Assembly: GCA_025769875.1 (NCBI GenBank)
Contig: JAGFNK010000291.1
Span: 1-64,000, forward strand
Source: Russula earlei
Lineage: Eukaryota > Basidiomycota > Agaricomycetes > Russulales > Russulaceae
Direction of reading: 5' to 3'
DNA: 64,000 nucleotides
This document shows, piece by piece, positions 44,245-56,981 of this stretch. Position 1 is the stretch's first letter; each line of letters starts with the position of its first letter. The position numbers and the translations under genes were made by a program. The notes beneath the pieces are model-generated. The model was not told where the DNA came from. It did not search any database and saw only the letters and a list, made by a program, of their open reading frames with translations.

Positions 44245-45273
44245 ATAACCATGACTGCAAAGAAATGGGATCGCCATCAACCTCCCAGCATTGGGATTGG
44301 TGTTGTGTGAAAGTAGGGTATGACTGCAAGGGTGGCCCAAGTTAACCAGGCCAGATGAAAGTTTTTGCATTGATGGCCAGAACCTTTTCCCTGTCCTCAA
44401 TAACTTCCAACAAGGTGAGCCTCTCCTCATCTTCCTCCTTGCTCAGGAGGGTGGATACCTCCTGAGGTCTGTGCTGGGGCCTAATAAGCCTTGTGTGAGG
44501 TGTGTGAGAGACCCAGGCATGGGAAAAGCACACTGAGCAATCCTGCATCCCTGTGTGCTTTAGTATAAGTAGCTAGCCTGGGGAAACATATGCCTTACTG
44601 CATATGAGCCAGATGTGGCATTACAGCCATGGAGAAGAAACCCAGGTGTAGGCCCTGGGGACTATTTGCCCACTGAACAGTTGGCTGGAGACTCCCATGT
44701 TGGGGCACAGTTTCTAGGTCTATAACAAGGTGGGGGTAGTCACTCCCCTGACATTTGGGCTTGCTACAACAGCGGCGTGCTACTATAGTAGACACACATA
44801 GTACATGGGGAGCTAATAACTCAACTTCTGCTATAGTAGATGGGGGGCTCAGAACCCAACATCTGCATCTCATATAGTAGATGGGGGGATAATTACTCAA
44901 CATCTGCTATTGTCTATGCACCCAACTATCTAGGTGTTGATCTAGAGCTCCTCTGACAGCAGCACAGCCCTATCACTATCCCAGGTAGGTCTTTTTTTGC
45001 TTTTACTGTATCTTACAAGGGTAGGATAGGCTGTGTTAGAACTTGCAGGTGGCTCCCTCTAGACATGGACCCACCATGGTGCACTGTGCATTGAGTTCTG
45101 CCCATGTGTGGATAGACAGTGCTACCATACAAGATTTTAAAAGCACATATGGAGGCAGGACACCACAGTGTTCTGGCCAACACAGAAACATTCACAGACT
45201 GAGGAGGAGCATCTTTTGTTTCCATATATAAAAAAACAGCTGTCACTAACTGCTCCTTGGTGACAGAATCTTC
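44244..45273. other. Upstream flank of the Helitron gene, short tandem motifs
   Basis: Four spaced copies of a CTATAGTAGA-type motif followed by GGGG and CAACATCTGCT lie at about 44780-44915. A minus-strand segment around 44400-44340 (LLEVIEDREKVLAINAKTF) looks coding but is unidentified. The Helitron 5' terminus (TC) could not be fixed. Confidence 0.35.
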
Positions 45274-48200
45274 ATGTCTGGCACTCCTCCCACATCTCCT
45301 CAACAATCTCAGGCTGCTGGACACCAAGCTGAGCATGCCAGTCACACCTTGGGCAGTCCTGAACAGCACAGAGAACCTGCTAGGGCACCTATTACTTATC
45401 ATGGGCAGACCTACCATCACTTGCCAGCTAATTTGGCTGCTCAGTTGCTTGCCTTTCCACCAACTCCAGTTACTCTACAGTGTCATGGTAGAACTGCTGT
45501 AGCTTCTCTCCTTGCCCCTCCTGTAAGTTTAATGTAATCATAAGACAGACAATTATTATAATTATAATTATATGTTGCAGATTATTACAAGGTCACATTC
45601 TTCTGCCCCTGCCTCTGGCTCGAACTCTGCTGCTGCAGGGGCTCCTATTTATGCATCTGGCTCTGGCTCTATTTCCACTCCTAATCTGGCTGCTGCACCT
45701 TCTCTTCCTCTTCCTCATCCTAATAGGCATTATCACCACTTGCCAGATGATCTGGCTACAAGGCCTCCCTTTCCTGCTGCATCTTCCCCTCCATCTTCTG
45801 CTCCTCCAAGTCCTCCTCCTCTTCCTCATCCTCAAGTGTATCCTGAGGATCCCTTACCTGTAAGTTTCAAACCTTTTAAAAATTTAGTTATACTAAAACT
45901 ACAAAACTATAAATCTTAGCATCCAGATATAGGTCAACTTATATTGTCACCTCCTCAAGCCATGCCTGTTGCATGTCAACCTTTTAATCTTGGCTAGGCT
46001 ATTCATAACCTTCAAAGTATGAACATTCAATGCCCTTTCTGCAAGGCACTTCATTGGCTAGATGAGCGCCTTGCCAATTCATCTCCAAGGACTCCCAAGT
46101 TTGGCATGTGTTGCCTTAGTGGAAAGATTGCCCTTCCTCCCCTTCACCCATGTTCCCCTGAGCTTTACCACCTTCTTACTGGCCAAGATCATATTTCTAA
46201 GGCATTTTGCCTTCATATTCGCTCCTACAACTATGCTTTGGCCTTTATCTCAGTGGGAAGACAGGTGGATCATTCTGTAAATCAGGGAGGACATGGGCCT
46301 TGGGTCTTCAAGCTGCATGAGGAGCTTATTCATAGGATTAGGTCTCTTTTGCCACCAGAGAGGCCTGATGCTGCCCCTTCTTATGCACAGCTTTACATCT
46401 ATGACCCTAGCATGGCTCTCAATGTGCGCATGGCCCATCAGGCCACCTCTAGATTGAGTCAAGGCACCATGCAGACTCTTCAGAACATGCTTTATCACTC
46501 TCATGCTGCTGTCCAGAAGTTCAAGCAGGCTTATGAGTTGACTCACCACCTTCCTAGAGAGCAAGACTGCACTCTCTCACTTTACTTTGATGCTGCATGT
46601 GATAGGCATCGCTATAATTCCTCTGATGCTGCCATCAATGAGATTGCAGTTATCATTCCAGGTGAAGGAGATCAAATCAAGGACTCACAGGACATCATCT
46701 TGAGCCTTAGGGATGGCCATCTAAAGCGCATCTCTGATTGACATCCATCCTATTTACCCCTCACTCAGATATGTCCTCCTTTTTCCCACTGGCCAGCTAG
46801 GATGGTTCCCCAACATCCCTTATCAAGATGTTGAAGATGGCCCTGCTCCAAATCCAAATAGGTGCATCTCTTTGGCTCAATTCCTTCCCTATCACCTTCA
46901 TATTTGCCCTCATATCATTGACTCCAATCACATCTTTCTCTCTGGCATGCTCTTTCAAGAGTATGTCTGTGAGGCTTGGGCCATTGCAGAGCAGAGCCAC
47001 CTCAACTTTATTAAGAGGAATCAAGGCAAACTCAGGGTGGAGATCTATGGGGGTCTGGCAGATGCTGTTGCTGCCAATGTTGATGTTGAAAGACACCAAC
47101 TAGGCAAGAGATTTATCCTTCCCTCCAGCTTCTCTGGCAGCACCAGAAATATGCAGCAGCATCTTCACGATGCCTTGGCCATCAACTGCTTCTATGGTGG
47201 AGGTGACCTCTTTATCACCATGACTGCCAATTCTCAGTGGCCTGAGGTTCACTCTGCTCTTCTCCCTAGCCAGACTGCCAATGAGCGCCCTGACTTAGAG
47301 GTCAGAGTCTTTCATGCCAAGCTCAAGTCCCTCATCAAGGACATCAGGGCTGGCATTCTGGGTGCTTGGGCAGCTCACCTTTACAACTGTGGAGTTCCAG
47401 AAGAGAGGCCTCCCCCATCCCCATATCATTGTCTTCCTTCAGCCCCACTCCAAGTTGTGCACCCCTGACCAGATTGACAGTCTTATGTCTTCTGAGTTTC
47501 CAGAAGACAATCCTGAGCTGCTTGAACTCATCAAGATGTTCATGGTTCACAGGCCCTGTGGCAACCAGAACAGGAATTCTCCTTGCATGGTGGTTGGCTC
47601 ATGTTGCAAGGGCTTTCCTAAGCCCTTTAGGGAGGAGACTTCTGTTACTGAGGACTCTTATGCACACACTAGGAGGAGGGACACTGGCCACACTCATCTC
47701 ATCAGTGGCAAGGAGATCACAAACCAATGGGTGGTTTGCCATTCTCCTTATCTCATCAAAAAGTACAGGTGCCATATCAATGTGGAGTCTGTTGCCTCAG
47801 TCAAGGCTCTCAAGTACATCTACAAGTATGTCTACAAGAGCCATGACAGGACCATCATGGCATTTGGCAGTTGCATGGACAAGGTCAAGCTTTACTTGAA
47901 TGCAAGATACATCAGCAGCTGTGAGGCTGTATGGAGGCTCTATCTCTTTGAGCTACAGGAGCAGGTTCCAAATGCGGTGTGCCTTCAAGTCCACCTTCCT
48001 TGGCAGCAGGGAGTTGTCTACAATCCTGAGGATGACAGGCCAGTTCAGGAGGTGAAGCCCACCACACTCACTGGATGGTTTCAGGCCAATGCTGCTGCTC
48101 CAGAGGGCTCTTACATTCTGGATCTCCTTTACCAAGACTATCCCTCCAAGATGGTCTGGAACAACTCTGCTCATATGTGGACTCCAAGGGACAGGGGCTT

Positions 48201-48645
48201 TGCTATTGGGAGGATGTTTCATGCTCACCCTACTTCTGGAGAGTGCTTCTACCTGCGCCTCCTTCTCACCTCTGTCAAGGGTGCAACCTTCTTTGAAAAC
48301 CTTCGCTCATTTGAAGGCACTCTCTATCCCTATTTTAGAGAGGCTTGCATTGCAAGGGGTCTTCTGGAAGATGATCAGGAGTGGCAGCAATGCTTGGAAG
48401 AAGCCAGTCATATGTGCACAGGTGCTCAGCTGCACCGCCTCTTTGTTACCGTCCTCAAGGACTGCATTCCATCTCAACCTAGGGCACTTTGGGACAGATT
48501 CTGGCCATCTATCTGTGATGACCTCAAATACCAGCTCCAGCAGCATCTCAACATCCCAGAGCCAACTGATGAACAGGTGAAGGACTATGGCCTCTATCTC
48601 ATTGACCTCCTCCTCGCCCACTCTACCAAGAGACTTCAGGATTAG
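45274..48645 (+). pseudogene. Helitron Rep (Helitron_like_N, HUH nuclease) part, frame-broken
   Basis: Starts MSGTPPTSPQQSQ, with a Pro/Ala-rich N-terminal region in two exons. The CxxC segment NIQCPFCKALHWLDERLANS (from 46019) follows, then LYIYDPSMALNVRMAHQ, a TGA at 46739-46741, and a frame change to GWFPNIPYQDVEDGP. Then come HLHICPHIIDSNHIFLSGMLFQEY, VEIYGGLADAV, FILPSSFSGSTRNMQQ, the HUH motif PHPHIIVF (about 47410-47435, after another frame shift near 47390), and KALKYIYKYVYKSHD and KLYLNARYISSCEAVWRLY with the candidate catalytic tyrosines. A stop lies at 48645. The HUH nuclease nicks and joins DNA in rolling-circle transposition (family knowledge). At least one nonsense and two frame changes make it inactive. 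Confidence 0.85.
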
Positions 48646-48651
48646 CCGACC

Positions 48652-49155
48652 ATGCCCCAGTTTGTTGAGAACTGGGGGGCCATTGCAGGCAATCCCCTCA
48701 TTCAGGAGCAGCACCAGTATGACCTAGAGGAACAGGCTGTTCTTTCAGCTGAGTCTATTGACAAGCTTAATATTGATCAGCAGACTGCTTTTGTGGGGAT
48801 CACCTCTGCTGTCCTCAACAAGACAGGGGAGATCTTTTTCCTTCATGGCCCTGGGGGTACTGGCAAGACTTATCTCTACAACATCCTCTGCTACCATCTG
48901 CACTCTCAACACAAGATTGTGCTCTGTGTTGCTTCCTCTGGCATTGCTGCACTCCTTCTCAAGGGAGGGTGCACTGCACACTCCTGTATCAAGATCCCCA
49001 TTCTCTCCCATGAGTCCACTGTGTGCAACATCCCCAAAAACTCACATTTAGCAGACCTGATTTTCATTACTGACTTGGTCTTACCTTTGTCTTTGGTGGT
49101 GAATTTTAGCGGATCCTTCCTGTTATTGTGCAAGGATCAAGGCCTCAGATACTAG
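48652..49155 (+). pseudogene. Helitron PIF1-like helicase, N-terminal half
   Basis: LNIDQQTAFVGI, Walker A GPGGTGKTYLYN (48847-48882), VASSGIAALLLKGGCTAHS and FKIPI-like CIKIPILSHEST match the Helitron PIF1 helicase. After ADLI...TDLV near 49080 about 35 residues expected around the Walker B DE box are missing. The frame then shifts to TFVFGGEF and a stop. The sequence reaches the GTGCC target at 49156-49160 and continues at 57651. Confidence 0.8.
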
Positions 49156-49160
49156 GTGCC

Positions 49161-49777
49161 TGTTGTGGTTTACCCCTCTTTTGGTTCGTCCCTAAGACTT
49201 CCCTTATTGTTCTTTACTTTCACCCCTGTCCCCTTAGTTACGGTTTCATCCCTTGATACTGATGGCCCTTATTGTGTCAACCATTGTGTTTCATCTATTG
49301 TTTCATCTATTGTTTCATCTATTATTGAGTCCCTTCTGCTATTGGCTCATCTTTTATCTATTGTTCCGCATATAGTACTGTACAGCCTCGCTACATACAG
49401 TATTTAAGCGCCTGTAAAAGCTGGGGAAATGTCCCAAGCTTAGCTTTGTCCCATTTCCTGTTGCATCCCTCTGCCCTGTATTGTCTCTCAATCACAACTT
49501 GTGTTGTGCTGGCTTACACTCTGCTTGCTCTAAACCCACCACAAGGGACCTTTGTGTTCCTCTTCCTCTTCTGCTTCTCCATCATTGTCCTCCTCTTCTG
49601 TGAAACCAGGAGATCAACTCTGTCTGCGGATTAGGTCACCCTTGACTTAGTATTGAGACGCTAAACCCCTGAACCGGTCTCCTTGAGCCGGACCCCACTG
49701 AACCCTTGAACCAAGTCACAGGGACTTGACCCCACCAAACCCTGAGCTAACGCTCTCACGGCCGCGATGCCATAACA
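49161..49777 (+). repeat. 5' LTR of gypsy family 2 (617 bp)
   Basis: TGTTGTGGTTTACCCC...GCGATGCCATAACA. Promoter-like ACAGTATTTAAGCGCC at about 49398. Confidence 0.93.
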
Positions 49778-51234
49778 CAAGCTAAGCTTCCTTACTCCAT
49801 TCTGGAGATCAACCTTGAATTACCTTCGAACCGTTGGGTCCGCGTCCAACCCAGACCATCCCCAGACCTTCCTGAACACGTTGTAGGAACTGCCACTTGG
49901 GACAGTTTTCACACCTTTCTTTGTTACATCACCATCAAAAACAACGAAGAACTACCAGTCGAATTCATCAACAATCATTGGTTTGAACTACGACTTAGAA
50001 GAGGACAACTCTACACTCACCTAGACCTAGAACTCCTAAGAAACAGCCTTGGATTAGGCTACTGGAGGGAAAACGACCCTCTTTATGAACCACCGTCAGA
50101 ATCAGAAGCCTCTTCTACAGAAGGCAACCCCCCTGAGCCAGAAAACACTGTTGAAACTCAGACACCCTTTGAATCCCCTGCTTTAGAACCAGAGGACCCC
50201 CTTGGAAACCAGGAACCCATTGAAACCTTAGAAATCGAACCACAGAACCTCCCTGAACCTAATATGGCAGCCCAACCCCAAGTCGCTGTACAACCCCCCC
50301 AGATGGCCACTCAGGCCCCCCAGATGGCCGCCCAGGCCCCCCCAGTCATCGTTCCACCCCCCAAGCAGCTGCCCCAGCACCACAAGGCACTAATGGATCC
50401 CTCAGTGGCAAAGAACCCACCGCCTTCACAGGAGAGAGGAACAAAACTAAACGATTCATCATGGAATTTAACTTGTACTGGGGCCTTAATGATGACAAAG
50501 CAGTTATGATTTCCCCTTTCAAACGAACAATGCTAGCTCTCTCCTATGTCCAGGGAGAAAAGGTCGAAGAATGGGTCAATTCGCAGGCAACTGCACTCAG
50601 GGATAAAGTAAACACGGCCCAAAACTCCGTTAACAGGATGGATGAAGTACTATGGAATGACTTTGTCACAGATTTTACGTTCAAGTTCACCAACACTGCA
50701 GAAAAAGAAGATGCCCAAGCAGCTCTTGCCAAACACACGATGAAGGAGTCCCTAGATGATTACATCTCCACCTTCAAGCAACTCCTGAACAAAACAGGAT
50801 GGCCAGAAACAGATGTCATCGCCATCGAAAGTTTCAAAAATGGCCTGAAGGTCGGACTTTACCGCACAATCTTAAACAGAGATGTCTGGCCCACCACTCT
50901 CCAAGAATGGAAGGAGGAGGCCAGAAGACAGCATCGACGTTTTATCACCATCAGAGAAAAGCTTAAAGGGAAAACTACACACTCCCCCTCAGAACACAAA
51001 TCTTATCACCCTGACCGAATGCAAGTGGACGCCGCTAAGTCCAACTTCAAGAAACTTACAGAAGAAAGGAAACAATTGGCAAAAGAAGGGCGTTGCTTCT
51101 GCTGCCGAGAAAAAGGCCACCTTAGCCGGGAATGCCCCAAAATACTACACCCACCACTTCCAAGGCACGCACTACTGAACCAACCCCAGAACCATCCAAA
51201 GAAGAAGAAGCCTCCACCATGGTGGCTCACATGA
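49778..51234 (+). CDS. Gypsy family 2 Gag (leader frame plus Gag core with zinc knuckle)
   Basis: The region opens with a conserved frame containing VEFINNHWFELRLRRGQLYTH and GLGYWRENDPLYEP (about 49950-50100), followed by Glu/Pro-rich and Ala/Gln/Pro-rich linkers (MAAQPQVAVQPPQMATQ, 50264 on). A frame change near 50450 leads into the Gag core (LALSYVQGEKVEEWVNSQ, EVLWNDFVTDFTFKF, LDDYISTFKQLLNKTGW) and the knuckle CFCCREKGHLSRECP (C-X2-C-X4-H-X4-C, about 51093-51137). It ends at 51234. The Gag core has no internal stop. Gag forms the particle that packages element RNA. Confidence 0.8.
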
Positions 51235-51279
51235 AAACATTACCAGCAGAGGATAGGGCCAAACTTTGGGACCTCATCC

Positions 51280-54200
51280 TTAAAGAGGATTTTCTCTAGG
51301 CCAAGGTACAACAATCGGTACTAAGGCCCAAATAGATACCATTGTCCAACATAAAGAAAACTCAATGAAAGTTCCCTTTATGATCACCACAAATGGAAAG
51401 ACTGGCCAAGTGCTCCTAGACAGCGGAGCAACAGAAAATTTCATCAGCCAAGGAATCGTGGGAAAGTTACAAATCCCACTCCGAACCCTTAGAACTCCCA
51501 GACCCATTATCAACGTGGACGGCACTAACAACCAAGGAGGGGCACTAACCCATTACGCCAACATAGCCGTACATCATGGACCAACTACCCGACTTCTCAC
51601 CTTTATGTTACCAACCTGGGAGAAGATAGAATGATCCTCGGATACCCCTTCTTGAAGGCAATAAACCCCCTCATAAATTGGAGCACTGGTCGCCTTAGAA
51701 ACCACTTAGGGGTTCTTCTCACCCCTGTATCCATAACGAACCCACCAAAGATCCGAATCGCACAAATAAGGTCAACTACCATCCCCTCTGAATACTTATG
51801 ACACCAGAAGGTCTTCTCAGAAGAAGCAGCCAAACGACTCCCACCCAGTCGAGGAGAACTTGACTTCAGAATCACCCTGAAACCGGACGCCCCCAAGTTT
51901 CTTGACTGTCGAACTTACCCACTCCCCCAGAATGAGAAACAAGAATTATCGAGACAAATACAAGAGGATCTAGCCAAAGGATTCATCAAGGATGGCATCT
52001 CAGATTTTGTGTCCCCGGTCTTCTTTGTCCAAAAAAGAATGGTACCACCCCATGAATGGTGGTTGACTATCGAAAACTCAATAACGCCACAATCCCTGAC
52101 TACCATGCCCTACCTAACATGGAAGAACAATTACACCAGCTAAGGGGCAAAACCACCTTCAGTAAATTTGACGTCCAAGCTTGCTATAACAACATTTTGA
52201 TCCACCCTGAAGACCGATACAAAGGCACCTTCAAAACTCAATTTGGCACCTTTATCCCCATGGTAATGGGCTTCGGCTTTACCAATGCCCCAGCAGCCTT
52301 TCAACGAGCAATGAATCATACCCTACGACCCTGGCTCCTAAAATACCCAGAAAACACTTGCAACTACCTGGATGACATGGCAATAGCCATGGGGTTAGGA
52401 GAAGAACTCCTTCACCAATAAATCACACGCAAAGTCCTCGATCTACTCGAAAGAGACTCCTATTTCTTGAAGGCATCAAAGTGTGCCTTTGAACAACACA
52501 AAATTGATTTCCTAGGTTTCCAAATCAATCAAGGAACCCTCAAAATCGATCCAGTCAAAATGGACGGCCTCAAAAACTGGCCAAGACCCCCAAATAACCT
52601 AAAACAAGTACAACAAATCATGGGCGCCCCCAATTACCAATGACCATTTATCCGAGACTTCGCAAAAATAGCTCGCCCCATTTTTTCTACGATCAAAAAA
52701 GGAACCCCCTTCCTCTGGACCCCAGAAGCGACCTCAGCCCTAGAGACTCTGATATCGGCAATCTGTGATGACCCTGAACTTTACACTGCTAACCTCAACC
52801 TCCCATATGAACTAGAAACTGACGCTTCACAATTTGCCACCGGAGCGATTCTGTTTCAGAAAGACCCAAGAGGAAAAAGGAAATGATTGGAAACATGTCA
52901 CATGCATTCAATGAAGCAGAAAGGAACTACCCAATTTGGGATAGGGAGTTCCTAGCCTTGATTCTAGCACTCCAACACTGGCAATACCTATTGGTTGGAA
53001 CAAAACACCCCATCAAGATCTTCACCGACCATGCTAACCTGGCCCACTATCAACTCCCCCATAAAATTAATTGAAGAATTGTGGGCTACATTTCCACACT
53101 GGCAGATTATCATTTTGAAATCCACCACAAACTGGGAACCTCCAATCGTGCGGACGCCCTCTCATGATGACCTGACCACAATGATGGATCAGGAGACAAC
53201 CAGAACATCATGGCACTCCCTGACAAACTTTTCATTTGCATGCTTCACACTGAGGACCTCTATGCTCAAGTACTAATCGAACAAAGAAAAAGAAAGTCAG
53301 ATCTCCTCATGTGGAAGGTCAAACACGGTCTTCAAGAAGAAGAAGATGCACTATTCAAAGATGGGAAGTTGGTGGTGCCATATCAAGAACCCCTCTTACG
53401 GAAGATTTTACATACCTACCACGACAGTATCCTCGGTGGACACACAGGAAATGCCTGAACCCTGTATTCAATTCAAGAATCCTTCTGGTGGCCAAAAATG
53501 GCCTACTTCATCAGGGACTACATTCGAGGTTGCACCATCTGTCAAGCCAACAAATCTTCCACACATCCAACTCATCCCCCAATTTACCCAATTCCTCTGA
53601 GTTTCAGAAACCATCTCAAACCTTAGCAATCGACTGGATCGTCGACCTTCCGTTATCAGAAGAATACAACACTATTATGACCATCACTGACCATGACTCT
53701 ACCAAAGTGGCAATATTCGTGCCATGTCGTAAAGATATGGGGACCCTGGCAATGGCCAAATTATTCTTACGACATGCCTTCCCCTGGACTGGAGTCCCTT
53801 CCAAAATCATTTCCGACTGTGACCCTCGATTTACCTCCGACCTATTCAGAGAAATCTCTTGGATTCTAGGGATCAACCAGAACCTGAGCACCGCCTATCA
53901 CCCGCAAACCAATGGACAATCTGAATGAACCAATCAAACTCTAGAATTGTATCTCCGCATTTACACGGGAGAAAAACAAGAAGAATGGGCACACTGGCTC
54001 CCCATAGCTCAGTACCATTTCAACGCCCACAGATCCACCACCACCAAGAAAACCCCGTATGAACTTCTCATGGGCTTTAACCCACAAGGACTTGGCACCC
54101 AGCTCAAATCCAAATTTCCTGGGATCCAAGAACGACTCCAGGTGTTGAAAGACATGAGGGAATCGGCACAAGAAACAATGAGGAGAATGCAAGACAACTG

Positions 54201-54654
54201 GATGAAAGAAACCAAATTCAAAGGTTTTGAAGAAGGGCAAAAGGTTTGGTTGGAGGGTACTAACTTAAAAACTCCCCATCAGTTTCATAAGTTCCGCCCC
54301 AAACGGTTCGGACCTTTTATCATCACCAAAAGAATCTCCCACGTCACCTATCAACTACAACTTCCTCCCCAATGGAACATCCACAACGTGTTCCACGCCT
54401 CCCTCTTATCTCCAGTCACAGAGACAACTGAACACGGACCAAATTTTCCTGAACCACCACCTGACCTTATCTCAGGAGAATACGAAGTTGAAAAAATCAC
54501 CGCTCAATGTATCCACAGGGGTCGCCTTCAATACAGGGTCTGATGGAAAGGGTACTCCGCAGCAGAAGACACGTGGGAACCCCTTTCAAACCTTAAAAAT
54601 GCTCAAGACGCTATCACCATGTTTCACTTACAACAACCCACCAAACTCCGTGCT
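51280..54654 (+). pseudogene. Gypsy family 2 Pol with C-terminal chromodomain, broken by stops
   Basis: Protease LLDSGATENFIS (51412-51447). RT with YLDD intact at 52365-52376 and FGFTNAPAAFQRAMN. RNase H with ETDASQFATGA (about 52817-52850) and AERNYPIWDREFLALI. Integrase with GGHTGNA and GCTICQANK (53433-53555), core AIDWIVDLPLSEEYN...DHDSTKVAIF...GVPSKIISDCDPRF and AYHPQTNGQSE. The chromodomain is GEYEVEKITAQ...RGRLQYRV..WKGYSAAEDTWEP (54474-54580). In-frame TGAs lie at 51799, 52641, 53072, 53165, 53168, 53456, 53926 and 54541, with a TAA near 52420 and frame shifts near 51630, 52050, 52880 and 53575. The chromodomain would steer integration toward heterochromatin (family knowledge). Confidence 0.88.
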
Positions 54655-56851
54655 ATGTCAACCACGGACTCTGACCCTGCAGAACCTCATCATTCAGACA
54701 AAACCTTAGACAACCTGGAACATCAATTTCAGGGACTTACGATACAACAACATACCTTACTCTCCCAAATCAATTCACGTAACCCCCCTTCCTACTCAGT
54801 CAATGACCCCACTATTCCTGACCGCGGGTACACTATTTTTGATATGGCTGCCAGGGAACAACTTTTTTCTGGAATTCTCTCCCCTGGTGACTTCCGCGGC
54901 TTTCAGCTTCTCATGATGGACCCCCATTTTTCAGAGTTTCATTTATCTGTACAAAGAGCAGTACTTACAGATTTGGTATGGAACCATATCATATGCTCAG
55001 CCTCCATAAATACCCCCACCCCTTCCGAGTGGTCAGCATGGCATCACGAACACACTACTTCCACTTACAATACCCCCATGTCGTCCCCTGCTCCCAACTT
55101 GTCCCCTCTGTTATGGCGTCACGGCCATAAGAGCGTTAGCTCAAGGTTCAGTGGGGCCAAGTCCCTGTGACTTGGTTCAAGGGTTCAATGGGGGCTGGCT
55201 CAAGGAGACCAGATCAAGGGTTTAGTGTCTCAAGGCCGAGTCAGACAATGACTCAGTCCGTAGACAGAGTCGATCTTCTGGTTTCACAGAAGAGGAGGAT
55301 GATGAGAGAGAGGCAGAGGAGGAAAAGGAACACAAGAGTCCCTTGAGGTGTGCCTAGGTCAAGCAAGGTGTAAGCCAGCACAAGCAAGTTGTGATTGAGA
55401 GTGTATACAGGGCAAGGGATGCGACAGGAGATGGGACAAAGCTAAGCTTGGGGCATTCCCCAGCTTCTTCAGGCACTTAAATACTGTATGTAGCGAGGCT
55501 GTACAGTACTATAAGCAGAACAATAGATAAAGGTAGGCCAATAGTGAAAGTAACTCGACAATAGGTGAAACACAATAGGTGAAACACAATAAGTGAAACA
55601 CAACAAGTGAAACACAATAAGGGATCACCATCAAGGGATGAAATGGTAACCACGGGGACAGAGAAGAATAATAACAAGAGGATTTATGGATGAACCGACA
55701 AGGGGGTAAAGTACAACACCCTCTACCTATTCTCACCCCTTCCCCCACCATCAAACAAGAACCCCTCTCGCCCGAAGTCATCCAACACATCATTGATCAA
55801 CGCACCTTCATCGTCCCAGAAGAAACCGAACTCCAGGACCTCGCCACCACCCTCAACCTGCTTGCCATCCACGAAGGAACCCCTTCACCTACCCCAACTG
55901 AAGCGGATCCCACTCACCCTGGCCCCCCTTGGTTTGTTTATGAACCTTATACACATGTTCCCCCTTTCTATATTCACGTTAATGGGCGGAAACATCTTCT
56001 ACCATACTTACGCATCGCCCTATATAACGATGAACCTATGCTTCTAGGAACCATGGGTCGAGGAGAGCCCGTTTATGGAGAAAAGCTCATTGCCCGACCC
56101 GTTGTCTCTGCCCCCCACCCTTCCGTGACTGCCTCTGACCTCCGCCTCCTAATCGAGGACCACCCTTTTCACTTTGACGCCGCCCAAGCTCTTGAGAACC
56201 TTCACGACCCTGGTGCCCTCGCTGATGTCTACCGCCTCCGTATCAGTTCATTCCAGTTGAAGGTCTTGGAGGGCAAACGTGCTTCTATCCAAGGAGTGCT
56301 AAGCGTTCTTCAGGGACAGCTTGCTGATCGACTTCACGAGATTCAGACCCACACTAAAGAAACCGCCGCCATCCGCAGTCACCTTTGGACCGATAATACT
56401 TCCATCCGAGTTCATCACCAGCTCGACAACCTGATGTCTGATGGGGGTCTCACCCACAATACTGGACCTTATTACTCACTGGCAGGGAGTTACGACAAAA
56501 TTGAGGAATCAAAAGAGCCGTCCACTCCTTCTTCTCCTCCACTACCCACTCGCCCTCCCCCTCTCCCTGACCCCCCCCCCTCGAGTACCTCCCTCATGTT
56601 GTTGATCAATCCCAGAATGACGCCCCTATGGGTTCACCCTCCCACTTCCCTCAGATGTATTCCGATGACGCTAGTACTCCCAACACCCCTCTCACCCCCG
56701 CACGTATGACCAAAGCGCAGCGAAACCAACTCCAGAAACGACAACACGTCTGCAAACATTGCAGCACCAGAGGGCACTGGAACAAGGATTGCAACAGACC
56801 CCACACCAACTGTAGTGGTCAAGTGGACTGTATCCTCAGGAGGATGCACTG
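54655..56851 (+). CDS. Gypsy family 2 pol-extension / ORF3 with a second CCHC zinc knuckle (unknown function), split by a solo LTR
   Basis: From MSTTDSDPAEPH (54655) the frame is the same one as the chromodomain and runs open to the solo LTR at 55109. After removing the LTR and one CCCTC the same frame resumes at 55724 (PILTPSPTIKQEPLSPEVIQ). It contains EELQDLATTLNLL-like helices, PWFVYEPYTHVPPFYIHVNGRKHLLPYLRIAL (about 55930-56025), EDHPFHFDAAQALENLHDP, and a heptad-rich QLKVLEGKRASIQGVLSVLQGQLADRLHEI helix. A C run at 56572-56580 shifts the frame, after which MTKAQRNQLQKRQHVCKHCSTRGHWNKDC gives a C-X2-C-X4-H-X4-C knuckle (about 56749-56791), ending at 56851. About 0.5 k residues in all. 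No membrane segment or signal peptide, so not env-like. Probably a nucleic-acid-binding accessory or second Gag-like protein (inference). Confidence 0.65.
55109..55718 (-). mobile_element. Inverted solo LTR of gypsy family 2 (610 bp), TSD CCCTC
   Basis: TGTTATGGCGTCACGGCC...GGTAAAGTACAACA is the reverse complement of the family LTR. CCCTC lies on both sides (55104-55108, 55719-55723). Confidence 0.9.
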
Positions 56852-56981
56852 AAGCTACAGAGGCTTCTGTCCCAGGGCAATGGGACCCCAGAGCACGTGG
56901 CCAGAAGTTGAAGGTGATGAACTCCGTGAGTCGGGCCCTGAGACCGATTAGTTCAGAAAACTAAGCATGAGGGGGGCATGA

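Noticed and set aside
44138..44430. Minus-strand frames with a Thr-His repeat
   Set aside because: Produced by translation of the (TG)n microsatellite.
51280..54654. Alternative genetic code with TGA read as an amino acid, because pol has many in-frame TGAs
   Set aside because: Host genes here end in TGA (QTRT1-like at 1709, M1P dehydrogenase at 11912, DNAJC3-like at 8402), and TGAs in transposons often fall at Arg positions, which fits CGA decay.
54655..56851. env-like ORF3 (errantivirus-type) in the gypsy element
   Set aside because: No signal peptide, transmembrane segment or fusion-peptide-like stretch; it has a zinc knuckle instead and shares frame with pol.
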